Source: CBDHFQ01 sp965262565 (GTDB lineage Bacteria; Bacteroidota; Bacteroidia; J057). Taken from it: a DNA stretch of 64,000 bases. The notes under the pieces are model-generated. The model saw only the letters and a program-made list of their open reading frames with translations, was not told where the DNA came from and ran no database searches. Of the stretch, positions 18,221 to 27,473 are shown piece by piece (within the stretch, counting starts at the first letter, position 1; every line of letters starts with the position of its first letter). The stretch covers positions 248,001-312,000 of the forward strand of contig CBDHFQ010000026.1 in assembly GCA_965262565.1 (NCBI GenBank), given 5' to 3'. The position numbers were made by a program, and so were the translations under genes.

Positions 18221-20665
18221 ATGAAAAATCTTCTATTCCCTTTATGTTTTATCCTTGTATGCCATCCTTCTTTATTTGCCCAGGATACCTCTATCACTTC
18301 TTTCACCTCATCATTTAGTTCTTCTTCTGGATTTTTTAATTACTATTGGGACAATGACCAAGGTAAGATGTATGTAGAGATCGATAAAGTGGGAGAACCT
18401 TTTTTGTATGTAAATTCTCTGAAAGCAGGGGTGGGTTCTAATGATATAGGGTTAGATAGGGGGCAATTGGGAAATACCAGGATCGTCAGATTTGAAAAAG
18501 TGGGTAATAAGGTCTTGCTGATTCAACCCAATTACGGTTACAGGGCTGAGAGTGAGAACGAGAATGAGCGTAAATCTGTCAGAGAGGCTTTTGCAGAATC
18601 CACTATTTGGGGATTTAAAGTGGCGGTAGATGAGGGAGAGAAGATACTCATAGATATCACAGATTTTTTACTAAGAGATGCGCACGGAATTACAGGCCGA
18701 CTTTCTTCCAGCGGCCAGGGAAATTATTCACTTGCTACAGATCGGTCAGCAGTATATCTCCCTGCAACCAAAAACTTCCCTAAAAATACCGAGTTTGAAG
18801 CTACCGTTACCTTTACGGGAGATCCTAAAGGGACGTATATCCGGCAGGTGGTCCCTACTCCAGCAGCAGTTACGGTGAGGATGCACCACTCCTTTATAGA
18901 ACTCCCCGATGATCAGTACCAACGAAGAGCTTTTGATCCCAGAGCTGGTTATATCCACATTTCTTATCAGGATTATGCTACTCCTATCGACCAACCGCTG
19001 GTAAAAAGATATATTGTCAGGCATCGATTAGAAAAGAAAGATCCTTCAGCAGATATGAGTGAAGCAGTAGCGCCTATCGTCTATTATGTAGATGCGGGAA
19101 CTCCTGAACCTATTCGATCAGCCTTAATTGAAGGAGCAAGTTGGTGGAATGAAGCCTTCGAAGCTGCCGGATTTAAGGATGCTTTTCAGGTGAAAGTTCT
19201 TCCTGTAGATGCAGATCCTATGGATGTGAGATACAATGTGATTCAATGGGTGCATAGAGCTACCAGAGGTTGGTCCTATGGAGCGTCGGTCAGAGATCCC
19301 AGGACAGGAGAGATCATTAAGGGTCATGTCTCGTTGGGATCCTTAAGAGTGAGACAAGATTTTCTGATAGCCCAAGGCTTATTAAAGCCATTTGAAACCG
19401 GGAAGCCAGCCAGTAAAGAAATGCAGGAAATGGCATTGGCACGTCTTCGCCAATTGTCTGCTCATGAAGTGGGTCATACGCTTGGACTTGTACATAATTT
19501 TGCAGCCAGTGTGAATAATCGTGCTTCGGTTATGGATTATCCCCATCCCTATATCACCTTTGAAGAAGATCAGGCTAACTTTTCTGAAGCCTATGATACG
19601 GGGATAGGAGAGTGGGATAAATATACCATACGCTATGGGTATTCAGATTTTCCGGATCAAACAAATGAAGCTGAAGCATTAACTGCCATTATTTCTGAAT
19701 ACATTTCAAATGGTTTTATGTTCATTTCCGATCAAGATGCTCGTCCTACCGGAGGTGCTCATCCTCAAGCCCATTTGTGGGATAATGGTACTAATGCTGT
19801 GGACGAACTGGAACGTATGTTGGATCTAAGAGAGAAGGCTCTCCATCAATTCGGTGAATACAACATTCCTGAAGGAAGACCTTTAGCTGAACTGGAAGAT
19901 GTCCTGGTCCCTTTATATTTTGGCCATCGCTATCAAGTGGAAGCAGTAGCCAAATTTATTGGAGGTAATACATATACATATGCTGTTAGAGGGGATGGCC
20001 AGGTAAGCAATAAAGTGGTAGAAGGAGCTACTCAGAAAAAAGCACTTGAATCATTACTTAACAGTCTGAAGTCAGAGGCCTTAAGTATTCCTGAAAATTT
20101 ACTCACCTTAATTCCTCCCAGACCCTTAGGATATTACCGCGGTAGAGAGCATTTTAAGATCCATACAGGAAAAGGAATTGACCCTGTAAGTGCTGCCAGA
20201 AGTGCCGCTCAACATACGCTTCAACTATTATTTCATTATGAACGTGCTAACAGAATCGTCATTCAACATAGTCTTGACAACAGCATTCCATCTCTGAGCG
20301 AGATCATTCGAGCATCACTTAATGTGAATAGTATACTGGAGGAAAATATGCGCTACAACCAGCTGATTGCGTTTACCGTACAGGATTTGACGATTCAGCA
20401 TTTGATGCAACTAGCCAAGCACGATATGGCATCTAGTCAGGTTAAGGCAATTGTTCGTCAGGAGTTAAAGACTTTTCAGGATCAACTTGAAAGTACGGCT
20501 AATTCATTAGACAATTCCGTACCGAACATAGGTGAAGCTCATTTACGCTATGAAAAGGATATGATAGAGCAATTTTTTGACGATCCTTCGTCCATCGAAG
20601 CTCCTGAATCATTACCTATGCCAGATGGATCACCTATTGGATCTTGTAGTCATTTATCGCATTAA
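18221..20665 (+). CDS. Secreted zinc-dependent metalloprotease, DUF5117/DUF5118 type
   Basis: The ATG at 18221 gives a signal peptide (MKNLLFPLCF..., cleaved near FAQD) and an 814-residue protein; an upstream ATG at 18176 lacks this fit. The extended metzincin-like motif H-E-V-G-H-T-L-G-L-V-H lies at about residue 414. The protein follows the large Bacteroidota family with DUF5117 and DUF5118 domains around a zinc peptidase core. It probably acts in the periplasm or outside the cell. The start lies just after aroB, so the two may share a promoter. Substrate is unknown. Confidence 0.85.
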   Translation: MKNLLFPLCFILVCHPSLFAQDTSITSFTSSFSSSSGFFNYYWDNDQGKMYVEIDKVGEPFLYVNSLKAGVGSNDIGLDRGQLGNTRIVRFEKVGNKVLLIQPNYGYRAESENENERKSVREAFAESTIWGFKVAVDEGEKILIDITDFLLRDAHGITGRLSSSGQGNYSLATDRSAVYLPATKNFPKNTEFEATVTFTGDPKGTYIRQVVPTPAAVTVRMHHSFIELPDDQYQRRAFDPRAGYIHISYQDYATPIDQPLVKRYIVRHRLEKKDPSADMSEAVAPIVYYVDAGTPEPIRSALIEGASWWNEAFEAAGFKDAFQVKVLPVDADPMDVRYNVIQWVHRATRGWSYGASVRDPRTGEIIKGHVSLGSLRVRQDFLIAQGLLKPFETGKPASKEMQEMALARLRQLSAHEVGHTLGLVHNFAASVNNRASVMDYPHPYITFEEDQANFSEAYDTGIGEWDKYTIRYGYSDFPDQTNEAEALTAIISEYISNGFMFISDQDARPTGGAHPQAHLWDNGTNAVDELERMLDLREKALHQFGEYNIPEGRPLAELEDVLVPLYFGHRYQVEAVAKFIGGNTYTYAVRGDGQVSNKVVEGATQKKALESLLNSLKSEALSIPENLLTLIPPRPLGYYRGREHFKIHTGKGIDPVSAARSAAQHTLQLLFHYERANRIVIQHSLDNSIPSLSEIIRASLNVNSILEENMRYNQLIAFTVQDLTIQHLMQLAKHDMASSQVKAIVRQELKTFQDQLESTANSLDNSVPNIGEAHLRYEKDMIEQFFDDPSSIEAPESLPMPDGSPIGSCSHLSH

Positions 20666-20676
20666 CGCTTTATTTT

Positions 20677-21156
20677 ATGGAGAACAAGGAGCCACAACTA
20701 AAAGGCCCACCTGAAATCGCATACGTTGAACGGATTACCAGACTCATGGATTCCAAGTTCAGAATTCCTTTTACTCGAATTACCTTTGGGATCGATCCTA
20801 TCATTAGTCTGGTTCCAGTGGTAGGAGATGTCCTATCATTTAGTATTTCAGGCTTAATTGTTCTTGCTATGAGTAGACATGGAGTGAGCGCAGGTGTGTT
20901 GGTTCGAATGGTTGGAAATATCTTAATGGATTTGTTAGTCGGTGCGATTCCTGTATTAGGATCTGTATTTGATTTCTTATATAAAGCTAACAGGAGAAAT
21001 TTTCATTTGCTCAGAGAACATTATCAGAGGGGAAAATACAATGAAAATAAAAGGCAAGTGAGCATATTATTTCTACTGATCTTCCTTACTTTGTTAGGAG
21101 CTGTGATCTTTGGAGCTTATTTAATCATCAAATGGCTTATAGCGCTGTCTACCTAA
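20677..21156 (+). CDS. DUF4112 domain membrane protein
   Basis: The 159-residue protein contains the DUF4112 pattern: a soluble N-terminal helix (RITRLMDSKFRIPFTR), then GIDPIISLVPVVGDVLS, two hydrophobic segments (about residues 48-72 and 85-105) and a third C-terminal membrane helix (about residues 129-153). It starts 12 bp after the metalloprotease gene and is likely co-transcribed. The family is widespread and uncharacterised. Its stop lies next to the stop of the convergent gene ending at 21158. Confidence 0.8.
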   Translation: MENKEPQLKGPPEIAYVERITRLMDSKFRIPFTRITFGIDPIISLVPVVGDVLSFSISGLIVLAMSRHGVSAGVLVRMVGNILMDLLVGAIPVLGSVFDFLYKANRRNFHLLREHYQRGKYNENKRQVSILFLLIFLTLLGAVIFGAYLIIKWLIALST

Positions 21157-21157
21157 G

Positions 21158-22240
21158 CTAGAGATAATAAATGCTTATCTGACTTATCTGTAATATAGAA
21201 GCTGAGCCGACATAAAACCCTATACTTTTCCCTTCGAAGGGAGAATATGAGGCTATATCTACAAATCCATAATTCACAAAAAAGTAATATTTATCTCCCT
21301 GTTTCCGAATACTAAGTACGTTCCAATCATTCGGAGAAAGTGATGATACTTTTTTACTATCAGCTAAACTACTCGGCCAGTTACGATCTTTTTTTCCAAG
21401 TAACATCGTTTGATCATGAGTAAAACCGTAGAAAAAATAATTGTCCTTGCCGGAACCGCCCCATTGTATCAAAGCAGAACGCTCTCCAGAGGTTAATTTC
21501 ATTCGTACTTCTATCTCAAAATTTCTGGATTCGTCCAGTGGAACATCTTGTGAGACCAAAAAAGCAGATGCCCCGGAGGCGAGGAAGTAATTCCCATTCT
21601 TTATTTCCAGTGTATGGCCATGCTCTTTACCAACTGTCCACCCACTTCGGTTATCTACAAATCTGTCAGTAAACCACAATTGTTTCTGAGATTCAGGAAT
21701 ATCCTCGTAGGCAGGCAATTGAATAGCCCAGTCAGGAAAGACCACTGATTCGTCAAATAGTTCATCCAGATAATATTTTCTTTTAAAGTAGGTCAGCTTA
21801 GCTCCAAAAAATTGAGCACCTCTGGAGTTCATGATGCTGGCTCTATCTCCATTAGGCATGAAATCATCTCTATGAGATAAGCGTCCCAAATATAAATGCC
21901 CTAGCTCGTGAAAGATTAATGCCTCGCGTGTGTAGTAGTTATTTCTCCAACTGGCCGAAGTAGTATCAATGTTTATCGTAGGAATTTTTTGGTCCTGGTA
22001 GAATTTACAGGTGGCGGCAGCCCCTTCGTGCAGGTTAGCTCCTAATGTCACTACTAAATTGTCTGTATTTATAGTCTTCCCTCTTAGATCTGCTTCTTCT
22101 ACAAAGGCATCTATATGAGGCTGTACCTCTGCGGGAACTTCATAACTTGACTCAGGTAAAGGAATATCCTGACTACAAGCCCATAATAATAATACGCCAG
22201 TCATTCCCAAACTCCTAATTAATGGTATCCATCTAAACAT
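21158..22240 (-). CDS. Putative lipoprotein metallopeptidase with C-terminal lectin-like domain
   Basis: The 360-residue protein has a signal sequence with lipobox-like LLLWAC (about residue 22). Residues about 110-125 contain H-E-L-G-H, a zinc-binding HExxH motif, with a further H in GRLSH ten residues on. This fits a metallopeptidase, but the third ligand is not certain. The C-terminal half (about residues 190-360) is beta-rich with FEIEVRMKL and DNYFFYGF segments, resembling the concanavalin-like/3-keto-disaccharide-hydrolase fold. It is probably surface attached. I cannot name the family. Confidence 0.65.
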   Translation of the reverse strand: MFRWIPLIRSLGMTGVLLLWACSQDIPLPESSYEVPAEVQPHIDAFVEEADLRGKTINTDNLVVTLGANLHEGAAATCKFYQDQKIPTINIDTTSASWRNNYYTREALIFHELGHLYLGRLSHRDDFMPNGDRASIMNSRGAQFFGAKLTYFKRKYYLDELFDESVVFPDWAIQLPAYEDIPESQKQLWFTDRFVDNRSGWTVGKEHGHTLEIKNGNYFLASGASAFLVSQDVPLDESRNFEIEVRMKLTSGERSALIQWGGSGKDNYFFYGFTHDQTMLLGKKDRNWPSSLADSKKVSSLSPNDWNVLSIRKQGDKYYFFVNYGFVDIASYSPFEGKSIGFYVGSASILQISQISIYYL

Positions 22241-22343
22241 ATCCTACCTATCAACGTCAAATTATCCTTCGTGGATGCATACTGTAATAATATTCAGCTG
22301 AATTATTAGCTTATCACATTCCTTAGTTATTAAAACCACCCCA

Positions 22344-23285
22344 TTACTCGCTGCGTTTCTCCAAATATGATTTGATATGATCCAATAACATCTGATAAAT
22401 ATTTATTCTTGACTCTACACTCCACCCACCAATATGTGGTGTCAGTATGACATTATTTTTTTCAAAAAGCTTATTGTACCAAATAGTTTGCTCTGGAGAA
22501 AGCTTATCCAGTTTTTCATTTTCCAGTACATCCAATGCGGCTCCTAACACTTTTCCATCATCTAATGCATCCAATAGAGAAGGAAGATGAACCACCGGAC
22601 CTCTGGAAAGATTAAGTAAAAGAATTGGATGAGATAATTGATCAAAAAAATCCCTATCTATCCAATAATGAGTTTCTTTAGTGAGAGGAACATGCATACT
22701 GATAATTTCACTTTCGTCCATCACCTGATTTAAACTGACCTCTTCAACCATGTTACTGCCAAAAAATGAACGATATTTATCATAAGCAATTATACGGCAC
22801 GAAAATCCACTCAATCTTCTGGCTAAAGCACTTCCTGTATGTCCATAACCAATAATTCCTACAGTCCTATCTTTCAGCTCCCACCCTCTATTCTTCTCTC
22901 TTAACCATTTAAACTGCCTCACCTCTCTATCAGCCTTTGAAATATTATGTAACAAGCCAAGAAGCATTCCCACAGCATGTTCTGCCACGGCGTTAGCATT
23001 TGCTCCAATGGTATTCTTCGCTTCTATCCCTTTAGATGCTAACATATCTACATCAATGTGGTCCATTCCTACACCTCCCCTCAATACCAATTTTAATGAT
23101 GGAGCATACTCTACCAAATGGCTATCTACTTTTACTTTGCTAGCGAGTACTAAGATGGTGGTATCTGCTAATTCATTTAAGACCTCATTTCTCTGAATGT
23201 TGGGGACATAAACGATTTCAGCAGGTAGCGAATATAATGCCTTTATAAATTCTTCGGGAAAAGGATCAATGATTAATATCTTCAT
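22344..23285 (-). CDS. D-2-hydroxyacid dehydrogenase (phosphoglycerate dehydrogenase-like)
   Basis: The 313-residue protein has the dinucleotide-binding motif G-Y-G-H-T-G (about residues 147-152), and the catalytic Arg (NLSRGP), Glu (DVLENEK) and His (TPHIGG) of the 2-hydroxyacid dehydrogenase family. An early GGVGMDHID segment resembles the substrate-binding part of SerA. It oxidises or reduces a 2-hydroxy/2-keto acid with NAD(H). It has no ACT domain, so it is shorter than regulated SerA. No serine pathway neighbours are present, so 3-phosphoglycerate is only one possible substrate. Confidence 0.87.
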   Translation of the reverse strand: MKILIIDPFPEEFIKALYSLPAEIVYVPNIQRNEVLNELADTTILVLASKVKVDSHLVEYAPSLKLVLRGGVGMDHIDVDMLASKGIEAKNTIGANANAVAEHAVGMLLGLLHNISKADREVRQFKWLREKNRGWELKDRTVGIIGYGHTGSALARRLSGFSCRIIAYDKYRSFFGSNMVEEVSLNQVMDESEIISMHVPLTKETHYWIDRDFFDQLSHPILLLNLSRGPVVHLPSLLDALDDGKVLGAALDVLENEKLDKLSPEQTIWYNKLFEKNNVILTPHIGGWSVESRINIYQMLLDHIKSYLEKRSE

Positions 23286-23334
23286 AGCATTATTCGATAA
23301 GACCCATTACATTAAGTAGTAAAATTCAAATTTA

Positions 23335-24645
23335 ATGAAGTTTATCATAAGAGTTTTAGGAATTTGTCTTGCATTTATTCACTATTATTCCACAGCACAG
23401 CCTCAATTTCCGGATACTATTATCACATACGCTCAATCTATTGTAGACACTTTGTGCTCTGATTCTCTTGCTGGAAGAGGATATATATCAGAGGGTCATG
23501 TTAAGGCCGCCACATTTATTGCTTCAGAATTTGAACACATTGGACTGAAGCCCATGATAAGTGCTGATTCTTATTTTCAACACTTTCCTATTGATATTAA
23601 TTTAGCTAAACAGGCTAAAATTTCTGTTGGAGATGACACTTTAGACATTGGAAGTGATTTTATTATTAACAGATTTAGTGGTTCAGGAAAAGGAAGTTCC
23701 CTATTAATAGATCTGGGATTCGGTCTTACTTCTTCATTAGAAACAGATATTACCGGAAAGATGATTTTACTTAGGGAAGGTTGGCCTGATTCTCTGGTTA
23801 TGGATGCTGAGGCCAGAGCAAAATATGACAATCGAAAGCTACCTATTGAGCGAATCATTCAATATCTACCTCGGCGTCCCTCAGGAGCTATAGTTATTCG
23901 TCCCAAGTTGACAGCAGGATATGTAAAGCAGGCACTTCCGTTTCCCGTCATAGATATTCTGGCGGATTCCATTATTTTGAATGATTCAGCGAGTTGGGAT
24001 GTGTCTACAGAGCTGCAAACGATCGAATCACAAAACGTCATAGGGTTTCTGCCAGGAGATATGCAATCCGACAGTCTCCTGCTAATTTGCGCCCACTACG
24101 ATCATATGGGAATGCAGGCAGAATCTATTTTTAGGGGAGCAAACGACAACGCTTCGGGTATCGCTATGCTACTTTCTCTGGCAAGATATTTTAGTAATAT
24201 TTCTGTAAGTGAGCGGATGCCTACAGTATTTATTGCCTTTGGCGGAGAAGAGACAGGACTGGATGGTTCAAAATTTTTCGTAGAAACACCTTCTGGGATA
24301 CAATTAGACAAAATTAAATTTGTCTTAAATTTAGATCTTATGGGTAATGGAGATGAAGGAATTGTGGCTGTGGCGGGTTATGAATTTCCTACATATTTTC
24401 AATTGTTGGAAAAAGTAAATAAGAAGCTTTCTGCTATACCTAGAGTTGAGAGGAGAAAAAACAGGCCGAACAGTGATCATTTTTATTTTGTCCAACAGCA
24501 AATACCAGCCTTTTTCATATTCACTTTAGGAGGGGCACCACACTATCACGATATATATGACACTCCCCAAAATGTACCTTTAGATGATTTCATTTCTATT
24601 AGAACTCTCTTAATAGAATTTATCTCCCAAATTTATCAATATTGA
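23335..24645 (+). CDS. M28 family metallopeptidase, secreted
   Basis: The 436-residue protein has a signal peptide (MKFIIRVLGICLAF..., cleaved near STAQ). The co-catalytic zinc site is visible: H-Y-D-H (about residue 252-255), N-D-N-A-S-G, the G-G-E-E-T-G pair of acidic residues, D in LNLDLMGN and a late H in SDHFYF. These place it in the M28 aminopeptidase family, which removes N-terminal residues from peptides. The N-terminal region (residues about 30-230) may hold a PA-like insert domain. It is transcribed divergently from the dehydrogenase gene. Confidence 0.88.
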   Translation: MKFIIRVLGICLAFIHYYSTAQPQFPDTIITYAQSIVDTLCSDSLAGRGYISEGHVKAATFIASEFEHIGLKPMISADSYFQHFPIDINLAKQAKISVGDDTLDIGSDFIINRFSGSGKGSSLLIDLGFGLTSSLETDITGKMILLREGWPDSLVMDAEARAKYDNRKLPIERIIQYLPRRPSGAIVIRPKLTAGYVKQALPFPVIDILADSIILNDSASWDVSTELQTIESQNVIGFLPGDMQSDSLLLICAHYDHMGMQAESIFRGANDNASGIAMLLSLARYFSNISVSERMPTVFIAFGGEETGLDGSKFFVETPSGIQLDKIKFVLNLDLMGNGDEGIVAVAGYEFPTYFQLLEKVNKKLSAIPRVERRKNRPNSDHFYFVQQQIPAFFIFTLGGAPHYHDIYDTPQNVPLDDFISIRTLLIEFISQIYQY

Positions 24646-24652
24646 TATTTCC

Positions 24653-25471
24653 CTACTGAGGGATGATTTCATTTAATTCATCCAAAATCTCCTTAGATTC
24701 TTCCTGATAATCGTGATTAGTATTTTCGCTAATCTCTGTTAATAGGCGCTTTGATTCAGATATTTCGTCTAGACCTAGAAAATTTAAGGCAAGATAATAC
24801 TCGGCGACTTCCTTGTATTTAGTATTTGGGTGATTTACTAATCGTTTCAGGATAGGGTGCGCTTCTTTAAATTGGCCTAACGCCATATGAGAGACTCCAG
24901 CATATAACACGGGCGCTAAACTATCAGGATATTGGCTTGTGATGGATTGGAATAGTTGTAGAGCTTCGTTGTAGTTTTCCCTATTATAGGCTGAAATAGC
25001 TGAATCCAATGTGCTTTTTTCCGGAACAGATTCTCCCATAACAGTAAACAGATCAGGGTATGGTTCGAAATGGGATTCATAAACAAGTTGAGCATCCAAT
25101 GTCCCCGATCCGATCCTCTTGGGAATAAAAATAACAACTAATAGAATTAAGCATGCAGCTAACGCTAAAGCATACATCGTCCTACGTCTGCCAAATATAT
25201 TATGTTCCCTCCCTTTAAATACTTCTTCATTATCCTTCCGCTGCAAAGGAATCTGCTGAGGGGCTCTCTGATTTTCCCAGTCCTTGGTTTGATTCAAAAA
25301 CTCCTGGGCTCCTTTTCGTCTGATTCCCTCTATCAGTTCCTGGTATTCCCATACTGTATTTCTCAGATCAGGATTTTCTTCCATCCTCCGTTCGAATGCT
25401 GCTCTATCTTCAGGGGCTAATCTTCCTTCGATATAGCATTCAATTATTTCGATTAACGCTAATTGGTCCAT
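24653..25471 (-). CDS. Membrane protein with zinc-finger-free anti-sigma-like head and TPR tail
   Basis: The 272-residue protein has a charged N-terminal part (residues about 1-95) with a CYIEGRLAPEDRAAFE segment typical of putative anti-sigma heads in Bacteroidota, a membrane helix (about 98-118) and a C-terminal domain made of several helical TPR-like repeats (NYNEALQLFQSI, then AHPILKRLV). The start is two bases after the sigma gene stop on the same strand. I infer that it senses an extracytoplasmic event with the TPR domain and holds the sigma factor. Confidence 0.6.
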   Translation of the reverse strand: MDQLALIEIIECYIEGRLAPEDRAAFERRMEENPDLRNTVWEYQELIEGIRRKGAQEFLNQTKDWENQRAPQQIPLQRKDNEEVFKGREHNIFGRRRTMYALALAACLILLVVIFIPKRIGSGTLDAQLVYESHFEPYPDLFTVMGESVPEKSTLDSAISAYNRENYNEALQLFQSITSQYPDSLAPVLYAGVSHMALGQFKEAHPILKRLVNHPNTKYKEVAEYYLALNFLGLDEISESKRLLTEISENTNHDYQEESKEILDELNEIIPQ

Positions 25472-25473
25472 AT

Positions 25474-26067
25474 TTATCTGTCTAGTAAACCACTTTGGGA
25501 AATTCCTTGGTCAATAATCATTTGCCTTAGCTTTCCCAAGCATTGATATTTTTTTTTCTTTGCTACCTTATCATTCTTGTAATTCATGGAATTAGCTATG
25601 CTCTCCATAGAATACTTCGAAAAGTAGTATAACTTTAAAATCTTTCTGCAAGTACCATCCAGGTTTTCAAGAAGGTCTTTGATAACGCTTTGAATATGGG
25701 ATTCATGCTCACTATCGAGAAATTGATAATCCAGATATTTGATCTCAGGCTCTAATTCTACATTATCAATTCTTCTGTGTTCTTTCTTGATGTGATCGTA
25801 TGCAACTCTTTTCCCAATCCCTATGATATAGGTTCTTATGCTACTGGTTAAATCCGTAAGTTTACCGTCTTTCACATTTAAATAAAAAATGGTAAACGCT
25901 TTTTGATATAAATCAGTAGCTTCATCTTCATCCGATCTAAACTGTTTCATGGCCCATCTTACAAAAGGCGATCTGTGGTCAGCATATAATTCGCTAAGTA
26001 ACCGTTCATCACCTTCTCTTACCCTTTCTAGTAATTGCTGATCTCTGTTCTGTATACTACTACGCAT
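25474..26067 (-). CDS. Sigma-70 family RNA polymerase sigma factor (ECF)
   Basis: The 197-residue protein has a region 2 helix with DEATDLYQKAF (about residues 45-55) and IIGIGKRVAYDHIK, and a region 4 with LDGTCRKILKLYYF and MESIANSMNY, which fit a helix-turn-helix for -35 recognition. It is translated just before the TPR membrane gene (24653-25471), forming a probable sigma/anti-sigma pair. This is the second such pair in the window; the first is at 8729-10089. Upstream is a 120 bp intergenic stretch with no recognised promoter motif. Confidence 0.82.
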   Translation of the reverse strand: MRSSIQNRDQQLLERVREGDERLLSELYADHRSPFVRWAMKQFRSDEDEATDLYQKAFTIFYLNVKDGKLTDLTSSIRTYIIGIGKRVAYDHIKKEHRRIDNVELEPEIKYLDYQFLDSEHESHIQSVIKDLLENLDGTCRKILKLYYFSKYSMESIANSMNYKNDKVAKKKKYQCLGKLRQMIIDQGISQSGLLDR

Positions 26068-26187
26068 TAATGGTAGGATTTATCAGGAGGTAACTGGAAT
26101 TTATAAAAACAACGCTTTTCTTAATATAAGAATAAATTGGAAGCACTGGTTATTAGATGATAACATTCAGAATAAATCCAAAAAAAT

Positions 26188-26673
26188 TTAATTATTTTTC
26201 TTAAGATCAATCATTTCCAATAATGCCACCGCTGCTTCAGTGCCTTTATTCCCATATTTTCCTCCTGCTCGATCGATGGCTTGTTGCTGGGTATCAGGAG
26301 TGAGGACACCAAAAATGGTAGGTACGCCATATTCGAGGTTTACTTGCATAATTCCATGAGAAACTGCTTGAGAAATAAATTCGAAGTGCCTTGTTTCTCC
26401 CTGAACCACGCATCCGATGCAAATAACCCCATCTAAATCAGGTCTTGCATCCAACGCTATCTTAGCTCCAAGAGGAAGTTCAAAAGATCCGGGAACGTCA
26501 TATCGATAAATGGAGGATTCATCCAGGCCGACTTCAAGCAAGGTGTTAAATGCTCCCTTAAATAATTCTTCAGTTATATCAGCATTCCATTTACTGACAA
26601 CGATGGCTACGAGATCATCTTCATGAGAATGAGATGCCTGATAATTGATGCTGGAGAGATCGTGTGCTTTCAT
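26188..26673 (-). CDS. ribH: 6,7-dimethyl-8-ribityllumazine synthase
   Basis: The 161-residue protein matches riboflavin synthase beta chain (lumazine synthase), which condenses the ribulose-derived butanone phosphate with the pyrimidine intermediate. Visible markers: VVSKWNADITEEL near the N-terminus, VPGSFELPLGAK (about residues 60-71), the phosphate site GCVVQGETRHFE (about 86-97) with the catalytic His, and GVLTPDTQQQA. Length fits. The upstream gene overlaps by four bases (ATGA), so it is co-transcribed with a membrane TPR protein. No other rib gene is nearby, and no FMN riboswitch is visible. Confidence 0.93.
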   Translation of the reverse strand: MKAHDLSSINYQASHSHEDDLVAIVVSKWNADITEELFKGAFNTLLEVGLDESSIYRYDVPGSFELPLGAKIALDARPDLDGVICIGCVVQGETRHFEFISQAVSHGIMQVNLEYGVPTIFGVLTPDTQQQAIDRAGGKYGNKGTEAAVALLEMIDLKKNN

Positions 26674-27395
26674 TGAGATTCGGAAACCCTACCTAAATAT
26701 TTTTCTATATTGATCCCTTCAGTACTAAGCGGAAATTGTTCTTTTACACGAAGGTAGGTACTGCGAGCTTTATCAAGTTTTCCCGCTGATTCGTAATTTC
26801 TTCCTGCATGTATTAATAATTCGGGAGTCACAAACTCATTATCTTCATCAAACGCTCTTGCTGCAGACTCAAATTGAGAAGCAGCTCTATCATATTCTCC
26901 TAAATCTTCATACGCAAACCCAAGTGCTCTATATGCTGAAGCAGATAATATACTTCCTGATGGTTTATCAAAAGCTTCCAGGTACTCAATTCCTTCTTCT
27001 ACCTGTGCGGAGTCCTGGCTCAACAAAATCACTCCAATATAGTAGTTTGCCAGATTAGCTGAACTAGTCCCACTATATTCATCTACAATGTCGTAAAATC
27101 CATAATTGACCCCATTTCCATTCAAGGCAAGTGCAAAGGAATCTGCCTCAAAATATTGTACCGCCCTGAACATCTCTCTTTCTGCCTCTACATTCTGCTG
27201 CCTCATATTATATTGATAGTATAATACTCCAGCTATTCCCAGGACGATAACCGCAAGAGCTCCGTAAATGTAAGCCTTATACTTTTCAAAAATAGCCTCA
27301 AAGGATGAAGATGATTGGTCCTCTTCAAGTTCAACCAACGGTTCCTCTACCTCTTTAACTTTCTTCGTCAATTCCTTCTTACTTTTCTTAGCCAT
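26670..27395 (-). CDS. Tetratricopeptide repeat membrane protein, YfgM-like
   Basis: The ATG at 27395 gives a protein of 241 residues with a lysine-rich N-terminus (MAKKSKKELTKK), a membrane helix (about residues 37-55) and a periplasmic-type TPR domain with several A-x-x-G-x-A repeats (AYRALGFAYEDLGEYDRAA). The upstream ATG at 27437 would add 14 residues and is a less likely start. The layout resembles YfgM-type ancillary proteins, but function is inferred. It overlaps ribH by four bases. Confidence 0.72.
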   Translation of the reverse strand: MAKKSKKELTKKVKEVEEPLVELEEDQSSSSFEAIFEKYKAYIYGALAVIVLGIAGVLYYQYNMRQQNVEAEREMFRAVQYFEADSFALALNGNGVNYGFYDIVDEYSGTSSANLANYYIGVILLSQDSAQVEEGIEYLEAFDKPSGSILSASAYRALGFAYEDLGEYDRAASQFESAARAFDEDNEFVTPELLIHAGRNYESAGKLDKARSTYLRVKEQFPLSTEGINIEKYLGRVSESQ

Positions 27396-27473
27396 CTGAT
27401 TCCAATTTAGGATGCAAAAAAAGGAAATCATCTTCAAAACTACAACACGTTCATGCTGGAAATTAAGTATATA

